A stretch of 64,000 nt of DNA. Source: an uncultured Collinsella sp. (GTDB lineage: Bacteria; Actinomycetota; Coriobacteriia; Coriobacteriales; Coriobacteriaceae). The stretch covers positions 1 through 64,000 of the forward strand of contig CAAEMX010000013.1 in assembly GCA_900757185.1 (NCBI GenBank), written 5' to 3'. A program made the translations under genes and the position numbers. The notes beneath the pieces were generated by a model, which saw only the letters and a list, made by a program, of their open reading frames with translations, did no database searches and was not told the origin of the DNA. Positions 60,891 to 64,000 of this stretch are shown here, in pieces. The first letter of the stretch is position 1. Each line of letters begins with the position of its first letter.

Positions 60891-62158
60891 GCGAGCTCCT
60901 CCTCAAAGTTGTCGATCAGGTTGTTGCCCAAGCGGACGACGGCGGCGCGGGTGCGCTCGTCGGTCGCGGAAAGCGCAGCGTCCTCCAGCTTGGCGCGGAT
61001 GAACAGGTCCTCGGCGGCGTTTTGGTCAAGACCGCGGCAGGCGAGATAGAACAGCTGCTCGTCGCGGACGTGACCGATGGTGGCGCCGTGGTTGCCGGCG
61101 ACGTCGTCCTCGTCGCAGAGGATGACGGGGACGGTCTTGTTGTCGACGCCCTTGTTGGCCAAAAGCACCGTTTCGCGCTCGGTGCCGGTTGCACCCTTGC
61201 AGCCGTGCACGAGGTCGATGGTGCCGCGGTAGACCTTCTTGGACGTGCCGGTCAGCACGCCGTTGGCGTCGATCTCGCACTCGGTCTTGCGACCGCGGTG
61301 GCGCAGCTCGTAGTTAAAGTCGCGCACCTGCTCGCGGGCGCCCAGGTAATCGGTATCGATGGTGACCTTGGCGGTATCGCCCAGCAGGTCGCCGGCAAGG
61401 CCGGTGGCGCTGGCGCCAGCACCCAAGACGGTGTGCTGCACGTTGACGCGCGCGCCCTCGTCCAGGAACAGGCCGGTGTCGTCGAGCGCGATCCAGCTAT
61501 CGTCGAGCGTCTGCGTGTAGGCCACGTTGACGGTGGCGTACTCGTGGGCGCACACGCGTAGCACGGAGCCCACGACGCCCTCGCCGGCAACGGGGGAGTC
61601 CAGGGCGATCTGCAGGTCGAGCGTCGACTGGGGACGGGCGACGACGTCGATGGCGGCGATGGCCGCGGCGGCATCGACACCGCTCACACGCACGGCAACC
61701 GTCGCGTGCTTGTATGCGGGCACATCGATGACGACGCGCTTGGTGGCGTGCTCGGCCAAGTAGGCGTAGGCAGCCTCGCCCATGCCGGTTTCGAAGGCCT
61801 CAGCGGGGGAGAGCTCCTCCTCCAGCTTAATGGCACCGGCCTGGTAGACGGAGGTGGCGGGCACGTCGAGCTCGGTTTCGGGCGTGATGCGGGCGCGGTC
61901 GGCGGCGTCGCCGGGGGCGGAGGCGCGGCGCTCGGGGAAGCGCTCGGCCATGGCGTCCATGGCGGCGTCGAACGCGTCTGCCACGCCAGCAAACTGCTCT
62001 TCCAAGCCCTCGACCTCAACGGCCTCGGCGGGAGCGGCGGCAAGTTCGTCCGAAAGCTCGAGCTTGGTCTGGTTCATCTTGAGCCAGCCCCAAGTGGCGG
62101 CCGGCATAGCGTTGACCTGCTCGAGCGTGGTAGCAGCGGTGTTGGTTTCCTGTTTCAT
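60887..62158 (-). CDS. sufD: Fe-S cluster assembly protein SufD
   Basis: 423-residue SufB/SufD-family protein. The C-terminal beta-helix core is present (VPVILCDEDDVAGNHGATIG, EQLFYLACRGL, ending ARLEDAALS-like). N-terminal about 100 residues are acidic and variable. Partner of SufB and SufC in the scaffold complex. Start overlaps the sufB stop (TAATG). Confidence 0.92.
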   Translation of the reverse strand: MKQETNTAATTLEQVNAMPAATWGWLKMNQTKLELSDELAAAPAEAVEVEGLEEQFAGVADAFDAAMDAMAERFPERRASAPGDAADRARITPETELDVPATSVYQAGAIKLEEELSPAEAFETGMGEAAYAYLAEHATKRVVIDVPAYKHATVAVRVSGVDAAAAIAAIDVVARPQSTLDLQIALDSPVAGEGVVGSVLRVCAHEYATVNVAYTQTLDDSWIALDDTGLFLDEGARVNVQHTVLGAGASATGLAGDLLGDTAKVTIDTDYLGAREQVRDFNYELRHRGRKTECEIDANGVLTGTSKKVYRGTIDLVHGCKGATGTERETVLLANKGVDNKTVPVILCDEDDVAGNHGATIGHVRDEQLFYLACRGLDQNAAEDLFIRAKLEDAALSATDERTRAAVVRLGNNLIDNFEEELA

Positions 62159-63570
62159 TATCCGATCGCTCCTTCCATCTCGAGCTTGATCAGGTTGTTC
62201 ATTTCGACGGCGTACTCCAGCGGCAGCTCCTTGGAGACCGGGTTGGCAAAGCCGTTGACGATCATGGTACGGGCTTCTTCCTCCGAGATACCGCGGCTCA
62301 TCAGGTAGAACACCTTATCGTCGCCGATGCGGCCGATGGTGGCCTCGTGGCCGATGTCGACGTTCTTGGCGCGGATGTCCATGGCCGGAATAGTGTCGGA
62401 GCGGCTTTGGTCGTCGAGCATCAGCGACTGGCAGCTCACGGTTGCCTTGGAGCCCTCGGCCTTGGGTGTCGCCACAATAGAGCTGCGGAAGGTCTGAATG
62501 CCGCCACTCTTGGAGATGCCCTTGGTCTCGACGGTTGCCGAGGTCTCGGGCGCGTTGAGCACGACCTTGCAGCCGGTATCGAGGTTCTGACCGGCGCCGG
62601 CAAAGGTGATGCCGGTAAAGCTCGACCGGGCGCGGCGGCCGTTGAGCACGCTCATGGGGTAGAGGTAGCCCACGTGGCTGCCGAAGGAGCCGCTGATCCA
62701 CTCGATGTCGCCGTCCTCGTCCACGCGCGCACGCTTGGTGTTGAGGTTGTACATGTTCTTGGACCAGTTCTCGATGGTCGAGTAGCGCAGGTGAGCACGC
62801 TTGCCCACAAAGAGCTCGACGGCGCCGGCGTGGAGGTTGGCCACGTTGTACTTGGGCGCGGAGCAACCCTCAATGAAGTGCAGGTCGGCATCGTCCTCGA
62901 CGATGATGAGCGTGTGCTCAAACTGGCCGGCACCCTTGGCGTTGAGGCGGAAGTAGCTCTGCAGCGGGAAGTCGAGCTTGGTGCCCTTGGGCACGTAGAC
63001 AAACGAGCCGCCCGACCATACGGCGCCGTGCAGGGCCGCAAACTTGTGGTCGGTGGGCGGGATGAGCGTCATAAACTTCTCGTGGATGAGCGGCTCCCAC
63101 TGCGGGTCGTGCAGGGCCTCCTCAATGCCGGAGTAGACGATACCCATCTTGGACGCGGTGTCCTGCATGTTGTGGTAAACGAGCTCGGAGTCGTACTGCG
63201 CGCCGACGCCCGCCAGGTAGCTGCGCTCGGCCTCGGGAATGCCCAGGCGCTCAAAGGTGTTCTTGATGTCGTCGGGCACCGACTCCCAGTCGTGCTTTTG
63301 GTCGGTGTTGGGCTTGACATAGGTGACGATGTTGTTCATGTCCAGGCCCTCGATGGAGGGGCCCCACGTCGGATCGGGGAAGCGGTTGAAGATCTTGAGG
63401 GACTTGAGGCGCAGGTCGAGCATCCACTGCGGCTCGTCCTTCTTGGCGCTGATCTCGCGCACGATGTCGGGCGTAATGCCGGCGTCGAGGCGCTCGAATC
63501 CCTCCTCGCCATAGGTGAAGTCGTAGAGGCTGCGGTCGATGTCCGCGACCTCGGTGCGGTTCTTGGTCAT
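62158..63570 (-). CDS. sufB: Fe-S cluster assembly protein SufB
   Basis: 470-residue core scaffold subunit of SUF. Conserved regions: PPTDHKFAALHGAVWSGGSF, FIEGCSAPKYNVANLHAGAVE with a conserved Cys (near residue 238), SKSGGIQTFRSSIVATPKAE and HEATIGRIGDDKVFYLMSRG. Together with SufC (ATPase) and SufD it builds Fe-S clusters. 12 bp after sufC. Confidence 0.96.
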   Translation of the reverse strand: MTKNRTEVADIDRSLYDFTYGEEGFERLDAGITPDIVREISAKKDEPQWMLDLRLKSLKIFNRFPDPTWGPSIEGLDMNNIVTYVKPNTDQKHDWESVPDDIKNTFERLGIPEAERSYLAGVGAQYDSELVYHNMQDTASKMGIVYSGIEEALHDPQWEPLIHEKFMTLIPPTDHKFAALHGAVWSGGSFVYVPKGTKLDFPLQSYFRLNAKGAGQFEHTLIIVEDDADLHFIEGCSAPKYNVANLHAGAVELFVGKRAHLRYSTIENWSKNMYNLNTKRARVDEDGDIEWISGSFGSHVGYLYPMSVLNGRRARSSFTGITFAGAGQNLDTGCKVVLNAPETSATVETKGISKSGGIQTFRSSIVATPKAEGSKATVSCQSLMLDDQSRSDTIPAMDIRAKNVDIGHEATIGRIGDDKVFYLMSRGISEEEARTMIVNGFANPVSKELPLEYAVEMNNLIKLEMEGAIG

Positions 63571-63582
63571 TGCGTCGCCCCT

Positions 63583-64000
63583 TTACGCCTGCTGCTCGGC
63601 AGCGGCGGACTCGGCCTGGGCGCGTTGCTCGGCGGCCTCGCGCTCGAAGGTTTCAAAGCCGTTCTTGTCGATCCAGGGGATGAGCGAGGCGTCGTCCTCG
63701 CGCACGATGTGGCCCTTGACCATAACGTGGACGCGGTCGACATCCAGGTGTTCCAGGATGCGCGTGTTGTGCGTGATGATGAGCATGGAACCGTCGCAGC
63801 TCTTGCGGTAGGCGTCCATGCCGTGGCTGACGGTGGAAAGCGCGTCGACGTCCAGGCCCGAGTCGGTCTCGTCGAGGATGGCGAGCTTGGGCTGCAGCAG
63901 CAGGAGCTGGAGCATCTCGACCTTCTTCTTCTCGCCGCCCGAGAAGCCCACGCCCAGCTCGCGGTTGAGGTAGGCGGTGTCCATGTTGAGCTCGGCCGCG
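63583..64000 (-). CDS. sufC: Fe-S assembly ATPase SufC (C-terminal part, cut by window end)
   Basis: The frame continues past the window end (ORF open through 64000), so the 5' part with Walker A is missing. Visible: ABC signature GVGFSGGEKKKVEMLQLLLL, Walker B LAILDETDSGLDVDAL, and the switch His in LIITHNTRILEHL. Ends with an Ala/Glu-rich tail (EREAAEQRAQAESAAAEQQA). First known gene of the sufCBDSU operon here. Confidence 0.94.
   Translation of the reverse strand, partial: AAELNMDTAYLNRELGVGFSGGEKKKVEMLQLLLLQPKLAILDETDSGLDVDALSTVSHGMDAYRKSCDGSMLIITHNTRILEHLDVDRVHVMVKGHIVREDDASLIPWIDKNGFETFEREAAEQRAQAESAAAEQQA

Noticed and set aside
1..64000. CRISPR arrays, prophage, complete insertion sequences
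   Set aside because: No regularly spaced repeats, phage structural genes or IS with terminal repeats and a DDE transposase seen; only RAYTs and short repeats.

Overview
The window looks like a chromosomal segment of a high-GC, anaerobic gut actinobacterium of the class Coriobacteriia, most likely Collinsella or a close relative. This rests on base composition, on a SUF operon in the order sufC-B-D-S-U, on a CarD-type regulator, on a Rho with a very long charged N-terminus, and on recall of these protein families. No database search was possible. Most genes are housekeeping genes with consistent Shine-Dalgarno sites and short intergenic gaps.

Region 1 (1-16.4 kb) is a BREX type 1 phage-defence operon, all on the + strand: brxA, brxB, brxC, pglX, pglZ, brxL, then two unrecognised co-directional genes. 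Its striking feature is that pglX is split. The methyltransferase plus target-recognition part (5250-7748) and the conserved C-terminal part (8674-9642) are separate, separately startable ORFs. Between them lies a small membrane-protein gene (7758-8459). A markedly AT-rich block covers the target-recognition region, the membrane-protein gene and the spacer, and GC-rich sequence returns exactly where the pglX C-terminus restarts. It looks like an imported specificity-plus-cargo cassette in the middle of a BREX methyltransferase.

Region 2 (16.4-24.3 kb) carries two diverged copies of a roughly 245-bp noncoding element with 18-bp inverted repeats, a DUF3800 gene bracketed by two related short leader/terminator elements, a K+/H+-type antiporter, a PPP-family phosphatase, a Wzx-like flippase and a lactate permease. 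Region 3 (24.4-33.4 kb) has pckA, a B3/B4-domain protein, a MarR regulator, DegV, an MGMT-family protein, trpS, a WecA/TagO-like transferase, a probable 6S RNA and a PflX-like radical SAM protein. Small hairpins with a GGGACAGG-like centre lie between many of these genes.

Region 4 (33.5-44.7 kb) has tRNA-Ala, pncB, proB and proA separated by an opposing proline-iminopeptidase-like gene, an HD hydrolase, a REP-associated tyrosine transposase (RAYT) lying between inverted copies of a REP-like hairpin, a CarD-like regulator and argS. Region 5 (44.7-53.7 kb) has decayed repeats, rho, a membrane-anchored acidic protein, a VanZ-like protein, a ROK sugar kinase, an aminotransferase and a tRNA-His/tRNA-Lys/tRNA-Lys cluster. 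A duplicated tRNA 3' end and a truncated dinD follow the cluster, looking like the scar of a mobile element. Region 6 (53.7-64 kb) has an FAD oxidoreductase, the GGGtGRT protein with its NifU-like partner, a second RAYT and the SUF iron-sulfur operon, whose sufC runs off the window end.
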